From contig URBS01000098.1 of NCBI GenBank assembly GCA_900546085.1, forward strand, positions 1 to 8,608: 8,608 nt of DNA. The letters run 5' to 3'. Under the pieces are notes generated by a model. That model did no database searches. It was not told the DNA's origin and saw only the letters and a list, made by a program, of their open reading frames with translations. Position numbers and translations under genes: made by a program. Of the stretch, positions 1 to 5,803 are shown in pieces. The first letter of the stretch is position 1, and each line of letters begins with the position of its first letter. The stretch comes from an uncultured Collinsella sp. GTDB taxonomy: Bacteria; Actinomycetota; Coriobacteriia; Coriobacteriales; Coriobacteriaceae.

Positions 1-45
1 GAGATAAGCTAGTGACTGGAGTTCAGACGTGTGCTCTTCCGATCT
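1..45 (+). other. Illumina P7/TruSeq adapter contamination (not genomic)
   Basis: Bases 12-45 match the 34-base TruSeq index-side adapter that ends in CTCTTCCGATCT. Bases 1-5 (GAGAT) are the end of the P7 flow-cell primer. Bases 6-11 (AAGCTA) sit in the index slot and are the reverse complement of TAGCTT, which I recall as TruSeq index 10. This arrangement is that of a library molecule, not a chromosome. True sequence therefore starts at about base 46 and the window begins at a contig end. The adapter identification is from memory of the published oligo sequence and the match is full length. Confidence 0.97.
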
Positions 46-199
46 TATGTTCACGGCTCCGGGAGAGACGACGCACAAATAAATAATCGACCGCAAAGCA
101 GGTTCCCTAAAATTCCGGGTTTGAGCACGGTCGGGCAATCGCCGTCCGTCGTGCATCGATACCGCTGTTATCCGTTTTTGGTTCGAGAGGGGAACCGTT
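46..199 (+). other. Leader upstream of the first reductase gene
   Basis: This stretch lies between the adapter and the first gene. I see no convincing -35/-10 pair: TAAAAT at 108-113 and TGTTAT at 166-171 resemble -10 boxes but lack a -35 at the right distance. A Shine-Dalgarno-like AGAGGGG lies at 186-192, about 7 bases before the ATG at 200. It sits largely in the loop of a short possible hairpin (GGTTC 180-184 with GAACC 192-196). The promoter may lie beyond the contig end. Confidence 0.4.
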
Positions 200-1483
200 A
201 TGGCTGAAGAAATTGATTTCCATCCGATGTGGGAGAGCCTCGGCATGAATCTTGCCGACCACGACATGCTGCTGGGCGCCGTGGGCCAGATGTACGGCGA
301 TATGTTCCTGACGCAGAACAATCGCCCCAAGTCCACGTCCTACCTGGATTTTGTCGCCACCAACATCCACAGCGGCCGTATTAAGGAGATGCTCGACAAG
401 AAGGAGGCCGGCGAGGCCACCAAGATCGTGGGCAGCTTCTGCGTCTACGTGCCCGAGGAGATTGTGCTCGCCTGCGACGGTATCCCCGTGGGTCTGTGCT
501 CGGGTGCCGATTGGGCGACCGACAAGGTCGAGGAGCACTTGCCGCGCAACACTTGTCCGCTCATCAAGAGCTTTGCCGGCTTTAAGCTGGGCGAGGTCTG
601 CCCCTACATTGAGTCGAGTGACTTGGTGGTAGGCGAGAACACCTGCGACGGCAAGAAGAAAGCCTACGAGTTCTTTGCCACGCAAAAGAACATGTACGTC
701 ATGGATATTCCCAACGTACACGACGAGTCGACGCTCGTGACCTGGAAGGCCGAGGTCAAGAAGCTCGCAGCCAAGATCGAGGACGAGTGTGGCGTCACGA
801 TTACGCCTGAGCGTCTGAAGGCCGCCATCCGCGCCGTCAATGAGAAGCGTCGCGCCCTGCAGCGCCTCGCTGCCACGCGCGCTGCCGACCCAGCGCCCAT
901 TAGCGGTCTCGACAGCCTGCTGACCGTTCAGGCCGCCTTTATGGACGACACGCCGCGTCTGACCGGAGCCATCAACGATATGGCGGCTGAGTGCGAGCAG
1001 CGTGTCGAGGCCGGCGAGGGCGTGGCGCCCAAGGGGACCAAGCGCATCCTGTACACCGGCACGCCCATGGCCGTGCCCAACTGGAAGCTGTTCAACCTCA
1101 TCGAGAAGGCCGGCGGCGTTGTGGTAGGCGAGGAGTCCTGCACGGGTTCGCGCTATTACAAGGACCTGGTCGACGAGTCCGGTGAGACGGTTGACGAGAT
1201 GCTCGATGCCATCGCCGAGCGCTACTTTAAGATCAACTGTGCCGTCTTTACGCCCAACGACCAGCGTATGAAGGACATTGTCCAGATGGCCAAGAACCTG
1301 CATGCCGACGGCATTGTCGACGTGGCCTTGCAGTTCTGCACACTCTACGAGATGGAGTCCTTCGCCGTGGAGAAGGCCGCCGAGGAGGCCGGCATTCCGT
1401 TTATGCACATCACGACCGACTACGCCGGCGAAGACGCAGGCCAACTGCAAACCAGGATCGAGGCTTTCTTGGAAACCATCTAG
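200..1483 (+). CDS. 2-hydroxyacyl-CoA dehydratase family protein, divergent double-cubane-cluster reductase-like subunit
   Basis: This 427-residue protein belongs to the HgdB/BcrB-like 2-hydroxyacyl-CoA dehydratase family, which includes the double-cubane-cluster anaerobic reductases (DCCP) and E. coli YjiM. Members are cytoplasmic iron-sulfur enzymes that receive low-potential electrons from an ATP-hydrolysing activator. Visible family signatures are CVYVPEEI (Cys81), LPRNTCPLIKS (Cys119), a CPY block (Cys134), VVGENTCDGKKK (Cys149), EESCTGSRYY (Cys314), NCAVFTPND (Cys347) and LQFCTLYEMES (Cys380). It has an N-terminal extension of roughly 40 residues relative to its downstream paralogue. 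Where that paralogue has ITGCPVGG, this protein has YTGTPMAVPNW, so one conserved Cys is missing. The ATG at 200 has an AGAGGGG site upstream and the N-terminus reads as coding. The substrate cannot be told from sequence. The family call is firm; a DCCP-type cluster is inferred. Confidence 0.9.
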   Translation: MAEEIDFHPMWESLGMNLADHDMLLGAVGQMYGDMFLTQNNRPKSTSYLDFVATNIHSGRIKEMLDKKEAGEATKIVGSFCVYVPEEIVLACDGIPVGLCSGADWATDKVEEHLPRNTCPLIKSFAGFKLGEVCPYIESSDLVVGENTCDGKKKAYEFFATQKNMYVMDIPNVHDESTLVTWKAEVKKLAAKIEDECGVTITPERLKAAIRAVNEKRRALQRLAATRAADPAPISGLDSLLTVQAAFMDDTPRLTGAINDMAAECEQRVEAGEGVAPKGTKRILYTGTPMAVPNWKLFNLIEKAGGVVVGEESCTGSRYYKDLVDESGETVDEMLDAIAERYFKINCAVFTPNDQRMKDIVQMAKNLHADGIVDVALQFCTLYEMESFAVEKAAEEAGIPFMHITTDYAGEDAGQLQTRIEAFLETI

Positions 1484-1499
1484 GACTATCCGTCCCGGT

Positions 1500-1599
1500 G
1501 GCTTCCCCAGGCACTCGATCTTGCCGTTCAAACCGTCGCTTGCGTACCAGAAGTACGCGGCGCTCCTCTTTCACGGCAACCTCGGGCCCTGGGAAAGCC
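1500..1599. repeat. Long imperfect palindrome, copy 1 (GCGTAC-N5-GTACGC apex)
   Basis: This roughly 100-base inverted repeat fills most of the gap between the two reductase genes. Outer arms are GGCTTCCCCAG (1500-1510) and CTGGGAAAGCC (1589-1599), which pair except for one mismatch. The apex is GCGTAC (1542-1547), loop CAGAA, GTACGC (1553-1558). The arms share clear similarity with the palindrome after the next gene (2792-2907), so both belong to one family. There is no T-run directly after it, so it is not a classical Rho-independent terminator. It could be an RNA-processing or stabilising hairpin, a weak terminator, or a mobile intergenic repeat. Confidence 0.8.
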
Positions 1600-1637
1600 G
1601 TTTCCTTGGTTGGTTAAAAGGTTTGTTAAGGAGTTAT

Positions 1638-2801
1638 ATGTCGGAAAATATTGAGCAGCCGTTGCCGTCCACGTTTGAGGAGTTCAACGAGCAGCGCAAG
1701 GCCGCGTTTATTCGCGTCAAGGATTACAAGCAGGCCGGTAATCGCCTGATCGGGTATCTGTGCAGCTATACGCCGCTCGAGATTATCGATGCCGCGGGGG
1801 CTGCAAGTGTCGCTCTGTGCGGTACGTCCGATGAGGTGATCCGCGAGGCCGAGAAGGTGCTGCCGGCAAACCTCTGCCCGCTCATCAAGTCGACCTACGG
1901 CTTTGTCTACTCGCAAAAGTGCCCGTTTACGTACTTTAGCGACATGATCATCGGCGAGACCACCTGCGACGGCAAGAAGAAGATGTACGAGCTACTCAAC
2001 AAGCTCAAACGCACGCACATCCTGCATCTTCCGCAGGGCCGCGATCGTGCCTATGAGCGCGAGGGCTGGTACGAGGAGTGCCGCCTGCTCAAGGAGGAGC
2101 TCGAGAACTTCTACGGTATTACGATTGCCGATGACGATCTGCGCGCCGCCGCCCGTCGTCGCAATCGCCTGCGTGCTGCCCAGCTCGAGATGTTTGCGCT
2201 GCAGGCCAACCAGCCGGCGGCCATGAGCGGCGTCGACCTGATGAGCACCATGTTCGCCGGTACGTTCAGCTTTGATATCGAGGCCTATACGGACCAGCTC
2301 GAGCAAAAGGTTGCCAAGCTGCGCGAGGCCTACGAGGCTGGAGAGCGCCCGGTCGCGGCAGATGCTAAGCGCATCCTGATTACCGGCTGCCCCGTGGGCG
2401 GCGTGATCAACAAGATCGGTCGCACCATCGAGTCTAATGGCGGCGTGGTCGTGTGCATGGACGATTGCTCGGGCGAGCGCACGGCGGCCATGATGATCGA
2501 CCCGGACGCGCCCGATATCCTGCGCGCTATCGCCGACCGCTACCTGGACATTAACTGCTCGGTCATGACACCCAACGACGGCCGCATGGAGAACACGCTG
2601 GCCATGTGCGAGAAGTACCACGTCGATGGCGTGGTGGAGAGCGTGCTGCAGGCGTGCCATACCTTTAACGTGGAGAGCGCACGCATGCAGGAGGCCGTCG
2701 AGGGTGCGGGCATTCCGTACATGAAGATTGAGACCGATTACAGCAACGGCGACATGGGCCAGATAGAGACGCGCATTGCCGCCTTTATCGAGACCCTCTG
2801 A
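1638..2801 (+). CDS. yjiM: 2-hydroxyacyl-CoA dehydratase family protein, YjiM-like (double-cubane-cluster anaerobic reductase family)
   Basis: This 387-residue protein is close in length and motif order to E. coli YjiM (about 383 residues). Signatures in order: LCSYTPLEI (Cys42), NLCPLIKS (Cys80), QKCPFTYFSD (Cys95), GETTCDGKKKMYE (Cys110), ITGCPVGG (Cys251), DDCSGERT (Cys277), NCSVMTPND (Cys307) and LQACHTFNVES (Cys340). Enzymes of this family hold iron-sulfur clusters through such cysteines and perform ATP-driven, low-potential reductions or dehydrations after electron transfer from a YjiL/HgdC-type activator, which is encoded just downstream. The start is the ATG at 1638, with TAAGGAG at 1627-1633. 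The frame is open far upstream (to about 1278), but that part overlaps the preceding gene and the palindrome and has no family similarity. Its stop codon lies inside the 5' arm of the next palindrome. The actual substrate is unknown. Confidence 0.92.
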   Translation: MSENIEQPLPSTFEEFNEQRKAAFIRVKDYKQAGNRLIGYLCSYTPLEIIDAAGAASVALCGTSDEVIREAEKVLPANLCPLIKSTYGFVYSQKCPFTYFSDMIIGETTCDGKKKMYELLNKLKRTHILHLPQGRDRAYEREGWYEECRLLKEELENFYGITIADDDLRAAARRRNRLRAAQLEMFALQANQPAAMSGVDLMSTMFAGTFSFDIEAYTDQLEQKVAKLREAYEAGERPVAADAKRILITGCPVGGVINKIGRTIESNGGVVVCMDDCSGERTAAMMIDPDAPDILRAIADRYLDINCSVMTPNDGRMENTLAMCEKYHVDGVVESVLQACHTFNVESARMQEAVEGAGIPYMKIETDYSNGDMGQIETRIAAFIETL

Positions 2802-2907
2802 CGTCTGAGGCACCCGACCTTCCGGCTCCAACCCTCCTCGCGTACCTTGAGTACGCTTCGTCGGGCTTGTCGCTCGGAATCTCGGGCACCTCAGACGCCA
2901 GAGGGCC
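2792..2907. repeat. Long imperfect palindrome, copy 2, overlapping the upstream stop codon
   Basis: This roughly 116-base inverted repeat starts in the last codons of the YjiM-like gene. CCCTCTG (2794-2800) pairs with CAGAGGG (2899-2905), and CGTCTGAGG (2802-2810) pairs with CCTCAGACG (2889-2897). Further in, CCCGA (2813-2817) pairs with TCGGG (2882-2886). The apex is GCGTAC (2840-2845), loop CTTGA, GTACGC (2851-2856). Bases 2809-2828 match 1510-1529 of copy 1 at 15 of 20 positions. No T-run follows. It may end or protect the upstream transcript, or be a dispersed intergenic repeat. Confidence 0.82.
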
Positions 2908-2960
2908 GTTGTTGCAGTGGTGTCTGATCGTTTGATTAGTTTGCCAATTAGGAGAGAGCC

Positions 2961-3725
2961 ATGATAGGGATCGGGATCGATATCGGGTCTACGGCAGCTA
3001 AGGCTGCTGTGGTCGATGGAGAGGGTTCGGTGGCGTGGACGTGCGTGCAGCCAACCGGGTATTCGTCGGTCGATGCGGGGGAGCGTCTGCGCTGTGAGCT
3101 TGCCGCTGCCGGCTACGACGTGGCGGCCGACGACGTACGCGTGGTCGCGACTGGATACGGCCGTGTTGCCGTGCCCTATGCGCACAAGGTCGTGACCGAG
3201 ATTACCTGCCACGGCACCGGTGCCGTGTGCCTGTTTGGCGATCACGGCACCGTGATTGACGTAGGCGGTCAGGACACCAAGGTCATCCAGCTTAAAGGCG
3301 GCCGCGTGGCAAAGTTCGCCATGAACGACAAGTGTGCTGCCGGCACGGGGCGCTTTTTGGAGATCATGGCCGACCGCCTAGGTATTTCTCAACAGCAGAT
3401 GGCCGACCTGGCGCGTTCCGGCGAACCTACCAAGATCAGCAGCATGTGCACGGTGTTTGCCGAAAGTGAGGTTATCGGCCTCATCGGTCGTGGCGAGCCG
3501 CGCGAGAACATTGCGCGCGGCGTGATCGAAAGCGTCGTGTCGCGCGTGGCGACTATGGCCGGGCAGGCGGCGGGTGCTCCGTACTACCTGACGGGAGGCC
3601 TGTGCGAGAACGCCTACGTTGTGGAGCGGTTGGCCGCGCTGCTGGGGTCGTCGGTGACTACGTCGCCCCAGGCCCGCTTTGCAGGTGCCATCGGTGCGGC
3701 GATTCGCGCGCAGGCGCTCAATTAA
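2961..3725 (+). CDS. yjiL: 2-hydroxyacyl-CoA dehydratase activator (acyl-CoA dehydratase activase), YjiL-like ATPase
   Basis: This 254-residue protein is an ASKHA-fold ATPase of the HgdC/BcrA-D/YjiL type. In the known family a homodimer bridges one [4Fe-4S] cluster and uses ATP hydrolysis to push an electron into the partner dehydratase or reductase. Visible motifs are the phosphate-1 loop GIDIGSTAAKAAV (residues 5-17), TGYGRV (64-69), phosphate-2 IDVGGQDTK (99-107), the first cluster ligand in NDKCAAGTGRF (Cys125), the second in SSMCTVFAESE (Cys163), the adenosine-site TGGLCEN (211-217) and QARFAGAIGAA near the C-terminus. Length is normal for the family (about 255-260). AGGAGAG at 2950-2956 precedes the ATG at 2961. 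It follows both reductase genes and is the obvious electron donor for either or both. A weak promoter-like pair (TTGCAG 2912-2917, ATTAGT 2935-2940, 17-base spacer) lies upstream. Confidence 0.95.
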   Translation: MIGIGIDIGSTAAKAAVVDGEGSVAWTCVQPTGYSSVDAGERLRCELAAAGYDVAADDVRVVATGYGRVAVPYAHKVVTEITCHGTGAVCLFGDHGTVIDVGGQDTKVIQLKGGRVAKFAMNDKCAAGTGRFLEIMADRLGISQQQMADLARSGEPTKISSMCTVFAESEVIGLIGRGEPRENIARGVIESVVSRVATMAGQAAGAPYYLTGGLCENAYVVERLAALLGSSVTTSPQARFAGAIGAAIRAQALN

Positions 3726-3734
3726 TGCATCCGC

Positions 3735-3763
3735 CCCAGTTTCGCATTCATGCGTATACTGGG
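3735..3763 (+). promoter_or_regulatory. Hairpin and possible -10 box in the selD leader
   Basis: CCCAGT (3735-3740) pairs with ACTGGG (3758-3763), and CGCA (3743-3746) pairs with TGCG (3751-3754) around the loop TTCA. The 3' half contains TATACT (3755-3760), which resembles a -10 element and would start a transcript about 30 bases before selD. I find no matching -35, so a promoter is uncertain. No T-run follows, so it is not a standard terminator. Confidence 0.35.
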
Positions 3764-3795
3764 AGAAAATGATTGACCGATGAGAGGAGGAATCG

Positions 3796-4845
3796 ATGGC
3801 TGACGATTTCGTCAAGCTTACGCAGATGACCGCTGCCTCTGGTTGAGCCGCTAAGTTGGCTCCTGGAGCCCTCGCCCAGGTCCTGGGCGACTTACCCAAT
3901 GTGCATAACGACAACCTGCTCGTGGGGTTCGATACCTCCGACGATGCGAGCGTCTTTCGCGTTGGCGACAACTTGGGTCTCGTACAGTCCATCGACTTCT
4001 TCCCGCCGATGGTCGATGACCCGTTTCTGTTTGGCCAGATCGCAGCGGCCAACTCGCTGTCGGACATCTACGCCATGGGCGGGCGGCCGAGTCATGCCAT
4101 GAACCTGCTGTGCATACCTAACTGCCTGGGTGTTGAGGCTGCTGGCCAGATTCTGGCGGGTGGCGCCGACAAGTGCGTCGAGGCGGGCTGCTCCATCGCG
4201 GGCGGCCACACCATCAACGACGACGAGCCCAAGTACGGCCTGTCCGTGAGCGGCTTTGTCGCGCTCGACCGCATGCTCGCTAACAGCGGCGCGCGCGTGG
4301 GCGATGTTCTGCTGCTGACCAAGGCGATCGGCTCGGGCATCATCACCACGGCCATTAAGGGCGAGCTCATCGAGCAGGATGAGGCCTGTCCGATGTGGAA
4401 CTCGATGCGCACCCTCAACGAGGCCCCGATTCGCCTGGCCGAGGGACTCGAACTTCACGGCTGTACCGACGTCACGGGCTTTGGCTTGATCGGGCATGCG
4501 TGCGAGATGGCCGAGGGCTCGGGCGTGCAGATTGAGCTTGCATCGGGGGCGGTGCCGCTCTTTGACCAGGTGCTCGACATGGCGCGTCTTGGCATTATCC
4601 CTGCCGGTGCCTACCGCAACCAGGACTTCTTTGGCCCGCGCGTGGCGGCCGACGATGACCTGGAGCCGGGCATGCTGGATGCGCTGTACGATCCGCAGAC
4701 CTCGGGTGGCCTGCTCATCGCGGCGCCTGCTTCCGATGTGGATGAGCTTGCGTGCCGTCTGCATAACGAGGATCGTATCGCTGCCGTTATCGGTCGCGTG
4801 TTCGAGGTAGCGCCGGGTGGTCCTGCCGTTCGCGTTGTGCGTTAA
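3796..4845 (+). CDS. selD: Selenide, water dikinase (selenophosphate synthetase) containing selenocysteine at UGA codon 17
   Basis: SelD makes selenophosphate from selenide and ATP, the selenium donor for selenocysteine and selenouridine synthesis. The frame starts at the ATG at 3796 behind AGGAGG (3785-3790, 5-base gap) and runs 349 residues if the TGA at 3844-3846 is read as Sec. The N-terminus aligns without gaps to E. coli SelD: LTQ at 8-10, Gly16, Sec17 where E. coli has catalytic Cys17, Lys20 for Lys20 and Pro23 for Pro23. Downstream are the metal/ATP motifs SDDASVF (about 48-54), ANSLSDIYAMGGRP (85-98), GGHTINDDEPKYGL (136-149) and TDVTGFGLIGHACEM. E. coli's second cysteine (Cys19) is Ala here. 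A conventional gene caller would start at the TTG at 3856 and lose the catalytic residue. SECIS-like hairpins follow the TGA. A pseudogene is unlikely, because the rest is intact and the TGA falls exactly on the catalytic position. Confidence 0.96.
3844..3846 (+). other. selD: UGA selenocysteine codon (recoding site) in selD
   Basis: This is the in-frame TGA at codon 17. The frame is coding on both sides: MADDFVKLTQMTAASG before it and AAKLAPGALAQVLGDL after it. Sec at this site is a well-known variant of SelD in organisms that use selenocysteine. Decoding needs SelA, SelB and tRNA-Sec, none of which is in this window. Confidence 0.95.
3858..3890 (+). promoter_or_regulatory. Candidate bacterial SECIS element of selD (two adjacent hairpins)
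   Basis: Two perfect stems follow the Sec codon. The nearer is GGCTC (3858-3862) with GAGCC (3866-3870), loop CTG, its loop about 17-19 bases after the TGA as in E. coli fdhF. The second is TCGCCCAG (3872-3879) with CTGGGCGA (3883-3890), loop GTC, about 34 bases after the TGA. The tip of the second reads CAGGTCCTG, which resembles the AGGUC apex of the fdhF SECIS bound by SelB. Spacing favours the first hairpin and the apex sequence favours the second. Both could stack. GAGCC at 3845-3849 can compete for GGCTC. Confidence 0.7.
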
Positions 4846-4861
4846 GAAAAACTGTCTATGC

Positions 4862-4890
4862 GACCGCCCGTCTATCCGGGCGGTCTCTTT
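4862..4890 (+). terminator. Terminator or attenuator hairpin between selD and yedF
   Basis: GACCGCCCG (4862-4870) pairs perfectly with CGGGCGGTC (4877-4885) around the loop TCTATC, followed by a short T-rich tail, TCTTT (4886-4890). AAGAAAAA lies just upstream (4846-4853). The tail is weak and the yedF Shine-Dalgarno follows at once, so partial termination that lowers expression of the downstream genes relative to selD is as likely as full termination. Confidence 0.65.
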
Positions 4891-4905
4891 CGAAAGGATG
4901 TAGCT

Positions 4906-5532
4906 ATGTCTACTAAGATTGAAGTCAATGCCATGGGCGATGCCTGCCCGCTGCCCGTCGTCAAGACGCTCAAAGCCCTGAAGCAGCTCGATGGCGAGGG
5001 TGCCGTGGTGACCTCGGTCGACAACGAGACCGCCGTCAAGAACATCTCCAAGATGGCGCAGGAAAAGGGCTGCACGGCCTCGGTCGAGAAGGTTTCTGAC
5101 GCTGAGTGGCACGTGACCGTGGCGACCTCTGGTGCCATTGCCGTGGCCGATCCCGAGCAGGATGGCGCTGCCTTCTGTGGTGCCAGCACCGGCAAGGGCG
5201 AGCTCGTCATTTCCGTCTACACCGACTGCATGGGCCGCGGCGACGACGAGCTGGGCCACAAGCTCATGAAGGCCTTCATCTTTGCCGTGACGCAGCAGGA
5301 GGAGCTGCCCGCGACCATGCTGTTCTACAACGGCGGAGCCAAGCTCACCGTCGAGGGCTCGCCGGTACTCGACGACCTGAAGGGGCTGGCTGAGCAGGGC
5401 GTCGAAATCCTCACCTGTGGCACCTGCCTCGACCACTATGGCATTAAGGACCAGCTTGCCGTGGGCGAGGTCACGAACATGTATGTGATCGTGGAGAAGA
5501 TGGAGCAGGCCGTGCGCGTCGTGCGCCCGTAG
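4906..5532 (+). CDS. yedF: YedF-family selenium metabolism protein (TusA-like plus DsrE-like domains)
   Basis: This 208-residue two-domain protein is found almost only beside selenium genes. The N-terminal TusA/SirA-like domain (about 1-72) has GDACPLPVVKTLKAL with the carrier-type Cys14 in CPLP. The C-terminal DsrE/DsrF-like domain (about 98-200) has ISVYTDCMGRGDDELGHKLM (Cys108) and the paired cysteines CGTCLDHYG (Cys171, Cys174). By analogy with TusA it probably carries a persulfide or perselenide from a desulfurase to SelD, although its biochemistry is not well established. The start is the ATG at 4906 behind GAAAGGA (4892-4898). An in-frame ATG at 4858 would translate through the hairpin and is not used in my call. 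The stop lies 19 bases before the DUF3343 gene, so the two are likely cotranscribed. Confidence 0.93.
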   Translation: MSTKIEVNAMGDACPLPVVKTLKALKQLDGEGAVVTSVDNETAVKNISKMAQEKGCTASVEKVSDAEWHVTVATSGAIAVADPEQDGAAFCGASTGKGELVISVYTDCMGRGDDELGHKLMKAFIFAVTQQEELPATMLFYNGGAKLTVEGSPVLDDLKGLAEQGVEILTCGTCLDHYGIKDQLAVGEVTNMYVIVEKMEQAVRVVRP

Positions 5533-5551
5533 CGTATTGGTTGGAGTTGCC

Positions 5552-5803
5552 ATGAGGGAGAAGCGCCCGGCGCTTGTCATCACGTTTCCCACCACGGCGG
5601 CCGCCATGGGCTGCGAGTCCCTGTGCGTTGAGCGTGGCCTTCCCGGGCGAACGATTCCCGTGCCCGGGGAGGTCGCTGCCGGCTGTGGTCTGGCGTGGAA
5701 AGCGTTGCCTGCCGATGAGGAGCTGCTGCGCGGCGAACTCGCCGCGGCGGGCGTTCCCACCGAGGGCTATACCGTGATTGATATGTGGGAGGTCGTGCGA
5801 TGA
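5552..5803 (+). CDS. DUF3343 small protein, putative Se/S carrier
   Basis: This 83-residue protein matches the DUF3343 pattern: a hydrophobic first strand leading to TFPTTAAAMGCE (11-22), then RTIPVPGEVAAGCGLAWK (33-50) with the family's conserved GCGLA (Cys45). Family members are small cytoplasmic proteins often next to yedF, selD and cysteine desulfurase genes and have been proposed as Se/S carriers; no reaction is proven to my knowledge. GGAG (5543-5546) precedes the ATG at 5552; an in-frame TTG at 5537 lacks such a site. Its TGA overlaps the ATG of the next gene (ATGA at 5800-5803), which implies translational coupling to the desulfurase. The small size makes it easy to miss. Confidence 0.9.
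   Translation: MREKRPALVITFPTTAAAMGCESLCVERGLPGRTIPVPGEVAAGCGLAWKALPADEELLRGELAAAGVPTEGYTVIDMWEVVR

Noticed and set aside
46..199. Promoter for the first reductase gene
   Set aside because: -10-like words occur at 108 and 166 but no -35 lies at a proper distance from either.
1278..1637. In-frame extension of the YjiM-like gene by 120 codons upstream of its ATG
   Set aside because: It overlaps the end of the preceding gene in another frame, then runs through the palindrome. It has no family similarity, and a good ribosome site stands right before the ATG at 1638.
1500..2907. Palindromes as insertion sequences or a CRISPR array
   Set aside because: There is no transposase, no target-site duplication that I can see, and only two elements with different outer arms, each itself an inverted repeat, without regular spacers.
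3844..3846. selD as a pseudogene with a premature stop
   Set aside because: The TGA is exactly at the known Sec/Cys site, the flanking frame is conserved on both sides, and the gene sits in a selenium gene block.
3856..4845. selD starting at TTG 3856
   Set aside because: It has no ribosome site and removes the catalytic residue. The upstream ATG at 3796 has a consensus AGGAGG and the 20 extra residues align with SelD.
4858..4905. Start of yedF at ATG 4858
   Set aside because: The extra 16 residues are translated from the hairpin, lack similarity to the family, and the ATG at 4906 has its own ribosome site.
3892..5760. Very long open frame on the - strand (622 codons) across selD and yedF, and similar long - strand frames at 107-1531 and 1992-3245
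   Set aside because: They lie antisense to clearly recognisable genes, show no family motifs, have compositions rich in His, Arg and Gly, and are expected in GC-rich DNA where opposite-strand stop codons are rare.
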